Positions 40,548 through 49,573 of a stretch of DNA of 64,000 bases are shown piece by piece. A model generated the notes under the pieces. The model did not search any database. It was not told where the DNA came from and saw only the letters and a list, made by a program, of their open reading frames with translations. Positions within the stretch are counted from its first letter, which is position 1. Each line of letters begins with the position of its first letter. The DNA is from Marsupella aquatica. Lineage: Eukaryota; Marchantiophyta. The stretch spans positions 24,800,001 through 24,864,000 of the forward strand of contig OZ316895.1 in the NCBI GenBank assembly GCA_973895155.1, in the 5' to 3' direction. The translations under genes and the position numbers were made by a program.

Positions 40548-43256
40548 ATGCATCCTGGTACCACGGGTCAAACAATTGCTATGTTGAAAGATCGTCTACA
40601 GCGAGGCATTGCTATAGACTCGTACACATATGTTAAAGTTCTGCAAATGTGCTTGCAACAGAAAGACCTTTCAGGAGCCAAGCAAATTCATGATTGCATC
40701 ATCGAGAGTGGAATTCACGAAAATCCATATGTGGCAAATACGCTTTTGAATGTGTATATCAAATGCGGAGGTTTATCGGATGCACGTAGAGTTTTTGATC
40801 AAATTCAGAAGAAGAGTGTTATTACTTGGACCAGCATGATTGCGGGATACGCTAGGAGTGATCATGCTGAATCTGCACTCGAAATTTTCAATCTAATGCG
40901 CCAAGAAGGCGTGAAGCCGAATGAGATCACGTATCTGACCATCCTGAATGCATGTTCAAGCCCATTAGCTCTCAATTGGGGAAAAAAAATTCATCAGGGT
41001 ATTCGACATGCCGGCTTTGAATCGGACGTGCGTGTAGGGTCTGCTCTCGTACTGATGTACGCTAAATGTGGGTGCATCACCGAGGCAAGGAAAGTTTTTG
41101 AAAAGTTGACTAATCGAAATGTCATTACATGGAATGTTATGATTGGAGCATGTGCAGAACGTGGTGATGGTGTCGAAGCATATCGACTATTCCTCCAAAT
41201 GAGACGGGATGGCTTCGAACCAAATGCAATAACTTATGTGAGCGTCCTGAATGCATCTGCAAGTGAGGGGGCTTTGGAATGGGTGAAGGAAGTTCATGGC
41301 CACGCTAGGAAAGCGGGACTGGAGTCAGATTTGCGTGTGGGCTCTGCGCTGGTTCACATGTATGCAGAGAGTGGCAGGATAGGTGACGCCCGACTGGTTT
41401 TTGACAGAATGGAGAAACGCGATGTAGTCACATGGACTGTAATGATCGGTGGACTTGCACAACAAGGATGTGGGCATGAAGCATATGGACTGTTTCTCCA
41501 AATGAGACTTGAAGGCTTCGAACCAGATGCAATCACTTATCTGAGCATCCTGAATGCATCTGCAAGTGCGGGGGCTTTGGAGTGGGTGAAGGAGATTCAT
41601 GGCCATGCTGCCGAAGCAGGACTGGAGTCAGACTTGCGTGTGGGCACTGCACTGGTCCACATGTATGCAAAGAGTGGCAGTATAGATGACGCCCGACTTG
41701 TTTTTGAGAGAATGGAGAAACACAATGTAGTCACATGGAACGTAATGATCGGGGGACTTGCACAACATGGATGTGGGCACGAAGCATATCGATTGTTTCT
41801 CCAAATGAGACGGGAAGGCTTCAAACCAGATGCAATCACTTATGCGAGTATTCTGAATGCATCTGCAAGTGCGGGGGCTTTGGAGTGGGTGAAGGAGGTT
41901 CATGGCCACGCTAGCAAAGCCGGACTGGAGTCGGATTTGCGTGTGGGCAATGCACTCGTTCACATGTATGCGAAGATTGGCAGTATAGATGATGCCCGAC
42001 TGGTCTTTGAGAGAATGGAGAAACGTGATGTAATGACATGGACTGTAATGATAGGAGGGCTTGCACAACATGGATCTGGGCATGAAGCATATCGGTTGTT
42101 TCTCCAAATGAGACGGGAAGGCTTTGAACCAGATGCATTCACTTATGCGAGTATTCTGAATGCATCTGCAAGTGCGGGGGCTTTGGAGTGGGTGAAGGAG
42201 GTTCATGGCCACGCTAGCAAAGCCGGACTGGAGTCGGATTTGCGTGTGGGTAGTGCACTCGTTCACATGTATGCAGAGAGTGGCAGTATAGCTGACGCCC
42301 GACTTGTTTTTAACAGAATGGAGAAACGCGATGTAGTCACTTGGAACATAATGATCGGTGGACTTGCACAACACGGATATGGGCAGGAAGCCCTGGAACT
42401 TTTCAGACAAATGAATGCAGACCATGTGAAGCCCACCGAGACGTCATTCACAGCTGTGTTGTCAGCCTGTTCTCATGGAGGCCTTGTTGATGATGGCCGT
42501 AGAATCTTTTCTGCTATGACGCAAGATTATGGTATCGAGCGTACTGTTTTTCACTATACCGTCATGGTGGATATTCTTGGGCGGGCGGGACACTTGGAAG
42601 AAGCAAAGCAGTTGATCAGTGAGATGCCGATCGAACCAGATGATGTAACTTGGACAGCCTTGCTTGGGGCTTGTAGAACTTACGGTAACGTGGAGCTGGG
42701 TGAACTGGCCGCTAACGAGCTTTTCAAGTTGGAACCCGGTAAGGCCTCTACATATGTGCTGCTCTCCAATATCTATGCTGCAGCTGGGAAGTGGGAGAAG
42801 GTGTCATCTGTGCGCACTATGATGCAAGAGAGAGGTGTTCGGAAGGAGCCAGGACGTAGCTGGATCGAAGTTCATAACAAGATCCATGAATTTGTGGTGG
42901 GGGATACATCTCACCCAGAAGCGGAGGCGATCTATACTGAGCTGAATAAATTGAGTGAAAAACTGAAGGCGGAAGGCTACATTCCGGATACCCAGCTTGT
43001 ATTGCATGATATCAATGAAGAGGATAAAGAGCTAGCCCTTTGCTCTCATAGTGAGAAGTTGGCTATTGCTTACGGACTTATGCACCTACCTTGGGGAGAA
43101 CCTATTCGTGTAAGTAAGAACCTTCGGGTGTGTTCAGATTGCCACTCAGCAACCAAGTATATCTCTAAGGTGACCGGACGCGAGATTATTGCAAGGGATG
43201 CAAATCGGTTCCACCATTTTAAAGATGGAATGTGTTCTTGTGGTGATTACTGGTGA
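40548..43256 (+). CDS. PPR-DYW protein, copy C (predicted organelle RNA editing factor)
   Basis: A PLS-class DYW protein, 902 residues from the first in-frame ATG (MHPGTTGQTIAML). Coding similarity to copies A and B extends farther 5', to 40392, but the ATG used by those copies is CTG here, and a TGA lies further upstream in frame. So this copy either starts internally, losing about 50 N-terminal residues, or starts at CTG or in an unseen exon. The array has four 101-residue P-L-S units (41178-42389). The DYW domain is complete: HSE (H834, E836), CSDC (C862, C865), HHFKDGMCSC, ending GDYW. The expected role is organelle C-to-U editing. Loss of the usual N-terminus could weaken organelle import. 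Confidence 0.9.
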   Translation: MHPGTTGQTIAMLKDRLQRGIAIDSYTYVKVLQMCLQQKDLSGAKQIHDCIIESGIHENPYVANTLLNVYIKCGGLSDARRVFDQIQKKSVITWTSMIAGYARSDHAESALEIFNLMRQEGVKPNEITYLTILNACSSPLALNWGKKIHQGIRHAGFESDVRVGSALVLMYAKCGCITEARKVFEKLTNRNVITWNVMIGACAERGDGVEAYRLFLQMRRDGFEPNAITYVSVLNASASEGALEWVKEVHGHARKAGLESDLRVGSALVHMYAESGRIGDARLVFDRMEKRDVVTWTVMIGGLAQQGCGHEAYGLFLQMRLEGFEPDAITYLSILNASASAGALEWVKEIHGHAAEAGLESDLRVGTALVHMYAKSGSIDDARLVFERMEKHNVVTWNVMIGGLAQHGCGHEAYRLFLQMRREGFKPDAITYASILNASASAGALEWVKEVHGHASKAGLESDLRVGNALVHMYAKIGSIDDARLVFERMEKRDVMTWTVMIGGLAQHGSGHEAYRLFLQMRREGFEPDAFTYASILNASASAGALEWVKEVHGHASKAGLESDLRVGSALVHMYAESGSIADARLVFNRMEKRDVVTWNIMIGGLAQHGYGQEALELFRQMNADHVKPTETSFTAVLSACSHGGLVDDGRRIFSAMTQDYGIERTVFHYTVMVDILGRAGHLEEAKQLISEMPIEPDDVTWTALLGACRTYGNVELGELAANELFKLEPGKASTYVLLSNIYAAAGKWEKVSSVRTMMQERGVRKEPGRSWIEVHNKIHEFVVGDTSHPEAEAIYTELNKLSEKLKAEGYIPDTQLVLHDINEEDKELALCSHSEKLAIAYGLMHLPWGEPIRVSKNLRVCSDCHSATKYISKVTGREIIARDANRFHHFKDGMCSCGDYW
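41178..42389 (+). repeat. four 303-bp coding tandem repeats in PPR copy C
   Basis: Units are 41178-41480, 41481-41783, 41784-42086 and 42087-42389, each exactly 303 bp. Units 3 and 4 are nearly identical at the DNA level over the L motif. Confidence 0.95.
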
Positions 43257-44170
43257 ACCCAGATTGAAAGCTCTGGCTGGAAAGTGACTTCAAATCAGTA
43301 GTCACTGGCAGAGCAGATACAATCAGGTTTTGGGTGTCGCAATTCTGTAACATTAATTTTGAGATTCTGCAATTGGGGGTTGTACCTAGCCCTCTTCTGG
43401 CTGAAAGACCATTTCATGTAAGAGAAATGTCACGCAAGTTTCGTTTTGAGTGTCGAAATTATAGGTGCGTGAAATCAAGCTGTTGGCTTGATATGTAGAA
43501 ACCTCTTTTGACATCTTAGTTGAGTATTGTCCTTAGATCAAAAGAAGAGTTTGCATACAGTAGCTGCCTTGCTGTGAACATGGTACTGGAAGGGAACTCA
43601 CATTGGTGACAGGAGACGAAAATCAAGGGCATAAAGATCAAATGCGCGGATGGCGACCTCCACCAGCAGAAAACTTCAAGCAATGAGTCTTCGAGTTCAT
43701 CGACTTGCAGGAAGCCTTTGGCCGAGACTGATGGATGTATTCAGATCTTCGAATCCATCCATGTCGAAAATTAGATAATTCAATTCTAGTAAAGTGGCCA
43801 TGTTCTTCTGCTTCAAAGGGAGTTGACAGTCTGGATTTGACCAAAACGATATGAAGTTCCATCTGCATCTCAACTGTCTGAGCTTCTCAGATTCCCAAGA
43901 TAGGTCGTGAAACGTGCTCGAAAGCTTGTTAGCTACTCTGGGGTTAGGGAAGGCGTAAGGGAATAATTCTCAAATGACGCGAGAATGGAATTATGCACCG
44001 TACAGTACAATCAGAGCATTAGGTAAGTATTCAAATGAAGGAGAACACCTTGCTATCATAAAAACTCCTGCTGTTACCATAGTAGCTGCGCTTAATCTGT
44101 TATCTCTTCTTTTTGGCTTGAATTTGCTTGGGTGAGATGTTGAAGACGTCTGGTGGAAAGACAACATTCT
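43257..44170 (+). repeat. downstream flank of PPR copy C
   Basis: Matches the copy B downstream flank (reverse complement of 19230-20303). It includes CAGATACAATCAGGTTTTGG just after the stop and GCATACAGTAGCTGCCTTGC near 43553. Homology continues to GAAAGACAACATTCTTCC at about 44155. Confidence 0.75.
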
Positions 44171-44299
44171 TCCTTTGAATTAATCCAAAAACAGTAAGGC
44201 AGCAATCAACCACTAAATATAATGTTCTTGACACTGGAATGCCAATCTGGCAGTTGTTTTCCTCAATCCTCGGCTGTCAATTCAACGAGAAAACAGGAA

Positions 44300-44455
44300 A
44301 TTTTGCTAGCGCCACTGGAAATGGCTAGCGAGGGGGGTGGGGGGGAATAAGTCACGATGACCAATATCCAATTAATCATTTTGCTAGCGCCACTGGAAAT
44401 GGCTAGCGAGGGGGGTGGGGGGGAATAAGTCACGATGACCAATATCCAATTAATC
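44300..44455. repeat. 78-bp perfect tandem duplication
   Basis: Copies at 44300-44377 and 44378-44455 run from ATTTTGCTAGCGCC to CCAATATCCAATTAATC and contain two GCTAGCG words and a G-rich tract. I see no differences, so it is recent or an assembly artefact. Confidence 0.93.
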
Positions 44456-44516
44456 TTTGACCTCCGTCTGAAAAATTCTCATTGCAAATGTGGACCTCCT
44501 CCACATATTTAAAAGC

Positions 44517-44670
44517 TGTTGGAACCTAAGGTTAAGTCTACTCCAAATCATGGTGTAACCACTAACCTAACCTAGTTACCACAACCACCTGAGTAACTAC
44601 CTCTATGTATATATGTTTCCCTACATGAATGAGAAGACTATTCTATGTAGTACTCAACGCGTTATCAGCA
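44517..44670 (+). mobile_element. possible copia LTR and primer-binding site
   Basis: TGTTGGAACC at 44517 begins a stretch of about 144 bp ending before GTTATCAGCATGAG (44661), a primer-binding-site-like word used by copia elements. The gag frame follows at 45161. The 3' partner LTR was not found, so boundaries are inferred. Confidence 0.45.
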
Positions 44671-45160
44671 TGAGTAGGCTCGACATTCAATTTTTTCCTT
44701 TAGAAGTGAGAATTAGATATGGAGGGGTCTCCTTACTAAATTATACACAGATCTCTGTAAATTTCTGTCGAAAATTGGCATGGGATTTGGATTGCAAATT
44801 AGTCCATTTCCCACATAGGCGATTCCATCCCACCAAACATTCACCACCTAATGATATCGCCAACCAATTCACCAATCTCCATAACTTTATTCAAGGATAC
44901 AATTGAACATCCGAGCAATCTCCCCGAGCAATCTCCCCGAGCACATCGAAGGGAGCCAATCCTCAAATCCGGACAGCGTTGAATGCTACTACAAACAGCT
45001 GAGCGAGAAATGTCTACCCAATAATAACTCCGGGACAAGGGAACCAAAAAGGTGCAGGCGCAAATTACAAAAGATAAGTGACTTTCCCATTTTACCGTAT
45101 CTCATACAGTGATCATTCAATTGAGAATCACAAATTCCCCTCAATCTTTGGACACCCACA

Positions 45161-46000
45161 ATGACCACAAATACTATCAAAAAACTCTACTTCCAAGCAT
45201 TGAATATAGATGGATCCAACTATCTATCTTGGTCTCTAGATATCGCAGCACACCTTGCCTCTAAAGATCTGCAAGACACCATTCTAACGGATGCCGGTCC
45301 GACTTTGTAGCAGAAGGCTAAAGCCTTAATTCTAATTAGACATCACCTTGTAGACTCCCTAAAACGTCAGTACAAGAATGAATATATTCCCCGCATCCTC
45401 TGGGATGACCTACACTCAACATTTGACCACACGCGCACAATTTTTCTACCTGCAGCAAGGCATGACTGGGTTAATCTTATAGTTGAAGACCACAAAACTA
45501 TTGCTGATTACAACAGCGAACTATTCAGAATTGTTGCACACTTTGGCCATCTACGGACAACCAGTGAGCAGATTGAGAAAATATTGTCCATATTCCACTC
45601 CACCAACCTAGTCCACACAATACAGGAACATGAACTTCACAAAATATTCTGAGTTGATTGCACATATGCTGTTGGCCGAAAAACATCAACTATTACTAAC
45701 TACTACAGAACACAAAAACAAGACCCCCAGGCACACTCCCACCACAACCAGATACAGAAACACATTACAATGTACAAGAGAGGGAAAACTGGACTTCATT
45801 TGGTGGGAGAGGGGGCAGTAGAGGGAGAGCGCCCCAAACGGGGGGAGGAAACAACTTCAGACACGGTGGCAGAAACAATACATGCCAAGGAAGGGGTCGG
45901 GGAAGACCCAGGTTCAGCGGCAACAATTATCGGAACACCTGGTGACGAGACAATAGCAACCCACAACGAACAAGAACTCAGGACAAACGGTTTGAGTTTA
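45161..46000 (+). pseudogene. Ty1/copia gag remnant, second copy
   Basis: The frame starts at ATG 45161 and matches the gag of the minus-strand copia copy: DGSNYLSWSLDIAAHL, then KALILIRHHLVDSLK, then NFTKYSELIAHMLLAEKHQ. TAG at 45308-45310 replaces the CAG found in the sister copy. A frameshift lies near 45627. The Gly-rich, Arg-rich C-terminal part decays after 45770 and gives way to a G-rich array. Nothing of pol remains. Confidence 0.8.
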
Positions 46001-46004
46001 GGAG

Positions 46005-46400
46005 GCTGGACGGTTTGGTTGGGGGTTGAGGGAGACAGTCTGGAGTTGAGGGAGTTTGTGTTTAGGGAGTTGGGGAGTGGTGTAGTGGGGGTTTAGGGAG
46101 CTTGGGTTTAGTGGGTTTGGTTGTGGGTTGGGTTGAGGGAGTTGTGTGTTGGGGGTGTTTGGGAGTTTGGTTGGAATGGGGAGTTGGTTGAGGGAGTTTG
46201 AGTTTAAGGGGAACGGTTTGGTTGGGGGTTGAGGGAGACAGTCTGGAGTTGAGGGAGTTTAGGGTTTAGGGAGTTTGGGTTTAGGGGGTTGGGGAGTGGT
46301 GTAGTGGGGGTTTAGGGATTTTGGTTTTAGCGGGTTTGGTTGTGGGTTGGGTTGAGGGAGTTGTGTGTTGGGGGGTTTAGGGTTTAGGGTTTTTCTCCCC
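46005..46400 (+). repeat. G-rich, C-poor telomere-like array with internal duplication
   Basis: About 400 bp contain almost no C on the + strand and are built of GGGTTTAGGG, GGGAGTTTGG and GGTTGAGGG variants. A block from GGTTTGGTTGGGGGTTGAGG is repeated, at about 46009-46159 and 46212-46377. True TTTAGGG units are at 46258-46272 and near 46378-46398. Confidence 0.85.
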
Positions 46401-46689
46401 GAGTTTTGCCCCGAGTTTTCAAAGTGGTCCACCAGTTTTGGGGCGTGGTTTTGGGGGGCGAAAATTCCTTCCAAAAAAGGCTGAAAACAGGCCTGAAAAA
46501 AGCCCAAAAAATTCCGGAAAAAAGGGAAAAAAACAGGGGAATTTTTCCCAGGGTCTTTCGGCCACCAATTTTTGCGCGAATGTTTTTTAGAAAAATTCTA
46601 GAAAAGTGCCTCCAAAAACACTGGAAAAAACCCTATATATACATTTTCATGCAGCCTAGGATCGCAATGCCCGGTCTTTGCGGTCTTTT

Positions 46690-47400
46690 TCGTGGTCTTT
46701 TTCCCATGAGTGCCCAAAAAAGACTGTCCCGCCATGAAAATACAAAGGAACCGATATTACAAAGTAAGTCGATCCCCGCGCCATTCTTCAAAAGTCACTG
46801 CTTTGGGACCCGAATAGCACTGCGGCCTTCTTCCCTAACTCCCCTCGCATCAACTCTGCCCACCCTCCCTCCCCGTCTTTTAGGGTTTATTATAGGGTTC
46901 CCTTACCCTTGCGTTGTTCCTCATGGCTCCCTCCCACGGCCCCCATTACACCAAGGGATCAACTGCAATCCTGGCATCCTCCAAATGCCAACTCATGTTT
47001 ACGGTTCAGGGTTTACCATTTACGGTTTAGGGTTTACCCTAGTTTCGTGTTCTTCTTGCCATGAGTGCCCAAAAAAGACAGTCGTGCCATGAAAATACAA
47101 AATAAATCAATCCCCGCACCATTCTTCAAACGTCATTGCATCGGGAGCCTGGATAGCACTGCAGCCTTCTTCCCGTACTCCCCTCGCATCAACTCTGCCC
47201 ACCCTGCCGTCTATCACGTAGAGCCTCTCCATACGCTACGGCGACTGCCTCACCTCTTCCTCTCCTGGAACTTCACTCACGGGATTCACCTCTTTCTGGC
47301 CAATTCCATAACACTCACTCATTTCCCCGCAATCCAATTTTGCGACACCCGGATTCCTGGCTTTACAGCAACCAGGACGCGTGACCCTAGACCCTCAACC
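46690..47400. repeat. imperfect direct duplication of about 358-bp period
   Basis: ATGAGTGCCCAAAAAAGAC at about 46707 recurs at about 47062. Similarity continues through CATGAAAATACAAA, CCATTCTTCAAA and CCCCTCGCATCAACTCTGCC. GGTTTAGGG and TTTACGG variants separate the copies (46875-47040). Frames through it are not supported as genes. Confidence 0.75.
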
Positions 47401-47563
47401 CACGTGCACTCCATGGGCCTTAGAGAACACGAACGCCCTCCACAAAACTATACTAACACCACTACTGTAGTAGTCCCACCTTGCCTTCTTCCACCTCCCC
47501 GTTGCACGACTATCGCATAGAGCCTCTCCCTGTGCCGCTGGCCTGCTCACACCCGCCCGATAG

Positions 47564-47577
47564 TTTAGGGTTTAGGG
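47564..47577 (+). repeat. telomere-like tract at a gypsy breakpoint
   Basis: TTTAGGGTTTAGGG lies directly before the point where gypsy RNase H coding sequence begins. Confidence 0.8.
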
Positions 47578-48260
47578 TTGCCCAAACCTGGAATTACCTC
47601 AAACTCCATTCATGGCAGAAAACTAGGGCACCACTCAGCCACATCAAAACTTTAGATCCGGAATTCCAGCACATATTAGGGAGGGACAATCAAGTGGCCG
47701 ACATGTTATCTAGAGCTAGATACTACCGTGAAGAAGAGATGGTGGAGGAAGGAGAAGATGTGGGTACAAAGTTCTTCTCCAATGCGCAAGCAAAATCAGA
47801 AGGGTTAAATCTGACAATGACAATTGAGTCATTCTCAGAAAAATTATATGATGGTGAATGGGTGGATATAGGGCGGTACCTCAGCACATTGGAGAAATCT
47901 GAAGGTTGGTCTGACAAAGAATTAAGAAGATAAGGAGGAAGGCCTATGGATACTTTTTGAGGGATGGAGTTCTTTGGAAGCAGCCAAAGAAGGTCAAAGG
48001 GGTTCCACTACGAGTAGTTGGTGATACAGAGACGCAACAAAAACTGATGAAGGAGTTTCATGAAAGCTTATGGGCAGGACATCGAGGAGTTTGGGCTACT
48101 TTTTCCAAACTAAAGGAAAAATATTGGTGGAAAGGTATATACAAGGATGTAGTCCAATTTGTGAGTACTTGTGAAACTTGTCAAGTTTACTCAAATATTC
48201 GGCATCGAGATGGGCTACATCCCACCTACCCTTTAGCCATGCATTACAAATGGGTTGTCG

Positions 48261-48609
48261 ATTTGGTAACTCTCCTTGGAATGGTTTTTTTTTATAAATT
48301 TTAATACCGTGAAAGACCCCACGGATAGGGGGAACAACAGCCCTTAATACAGGGACAGCAACAGCACACTAGCGAGCCACAAAGAGAGCCCAAAAGCACA
48401 AAAGAGAGCATCAAAGCCCTAGGGAGAGCCCCCCCTCAAAGAAGGGAAATAACACCGATCAAGAGAGCACCCATGCCCTTCCCACAGCAGCCCCCCAAAA
48501 AGCAGACCCCTCAATCAGCAACGCCGCCGCTAGAGGGCACCAAGAGAATCCTGTCCCCACCCCGTCTCAGCCAGATTTGCCTCGTTCCCCGCAACCATTT
48601 GGTAACTCT
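48261..48609. repeat. 13-bp target-site duplication around a LINE tail
   Basis: ATTTGGTAACTCT is at 48261-48273 and 48597-48609. With mismatches the similarity may extend a further ten bases. One copy is enough to keep the integrase frame (DLVTLPLGIS). Confidence 0.88.
48274..48596 (-). mobile_element. 5'-truncated LINE 3' tail
   Basis: About 320 bp are flanked by the 13-bp direct repeats. Next to the left repeat is T9 (48285-48293) followed by ATAAATTTTAATACCG, so on the minus strand the insert ends in AAAATTTAT plus poly-A. Long target duplications and a poly-A end are typical of L1-type retrotransposition. No coding domain is left. Confidence 0.78.
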
Positions 48610-49561
48610 ACCTCTTGGGATCTCGCAAATGAGGTATGTGATTCTAGCAAGGGAAGACCTAACCAATCAAGTTGAGGGAAGGGCACTTAGAACCAAGAGC
48701 ACAGAAAATGTATGTCGTTTTCTACTTGAAGATGTGATTTGCCGCTATGGGTGCATAGGGAAGATTACAGCTGATAGAGGAGAACTTGATTCACAAGAGG
48801 CTCGACAGTTTTTTGAAAGGTTAGGGATAAAGCTTGCCTTGACAACTGCCTATAATCCGGAAGGGAATGGTAAGAGTGAGCGAGGGCATTCTCCTATCAT
48901 TAAGGCTTTGGTAAAAGCTTGTAATGGTAGCATACATGTGTGGCCAAAGTTATTGCCATTTGCGTTGTGGGCAGATCGAACCACACATAGCTCGGTAACA
49001 GGTTTTATGCCAGCAGAACTTATGTTTGGACAAAAGCCGATCATGCCAGTGGAGGAGACAATTCCTACATGGAGTGTGTTACCGTGGGAATATGGTCTTA
49101 GTAGGGAAGACTTATTGGCATTGAGGATCCGACAACTTGAGCGACGCTCGGAGGATATTGAGGTAGCACTCAAAAAACTGCAGGAGGCAAGGCTGGGGAA
49201 TAAAGAAAGGTTTGATAGGAAGCATAGGCTTAGACCAAGGCCTATTCAAGAAGATGATTGGGTACTAGTCTATGATAGTAGCCTAGACAATCAGCATAGT
49301 GCTGCCAGGAAGTTCTCGAGGAGGTGGTTTGGCCCTTATGTGGTGAGAAAAGTACATGATAATGCTACATATTCACTTCGAGAGCTAGATGGTGTAGATT
49401 TGAGAGTTCCTATTGCCGGAAAAAGAGTTAAACTCTTTAAACGGAGAGACATGATGCAAGTTTCCTTTGACGATGTAGCTTGGGATCAAGAAGGGACACT
49501 AACAGATGAAGATATAGGGGATGAAGACTAGTTTGGCACATACCAGAGGATGTGCAGGTTA

Positions 49562-49573
49562 TGAGGGGGTGGA
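49562..49573 (+). promoter_or_regulatory. gypsy polypurine tract
   Basis: TGAGGGGGTGGA lies about 30 bases after the integrase stop and directly before TGTCGTGG, the proposed LTR start. Confidence 0.55.

Larger units (their letters stand above)
47590..49531 (+). pseudogene. Ty3/gypsy RNase H end and integrase, interrupted
   Basis: The fragment begins in the RNase H C-terminus (LDPEFQHILGRDNQVADMLS). After a frame change at about 47935 comes the integrase zinc-binding H-H-C-C module (EFHESLWAGHRGVW, then STCETCQ). A LINE tail is inserted at 48274-48596 within the start of the integrase core. The core resumes as LPLGISQMRYVILAREDL, with D in ITADRGELD and E in NPEGNGKSERGH. A C-terminal GPY/F-like module (RRWFGPYVVRKV) precedes the stop at 49531. 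Protease, reverse transcriptase and most of RNase H are absent. The polypurine tract and 3' LTR follow directly. Confidence 0.88.

Noticed and set aside
41628-42425. 265-codon open frame antisense to PPR copy C, and similar ones antisense to A and B
   Set aside because: It arises because the 303-bp repeat has no stop in that antisense frame. The sense strand carries the full PPR-DYW protein.
46406-47092. 228-codon + frame
   Set aside because: It crosses low-complexity, telomere-like and duplicated non-coding sequence, has no ATG at its head and shows no domain.
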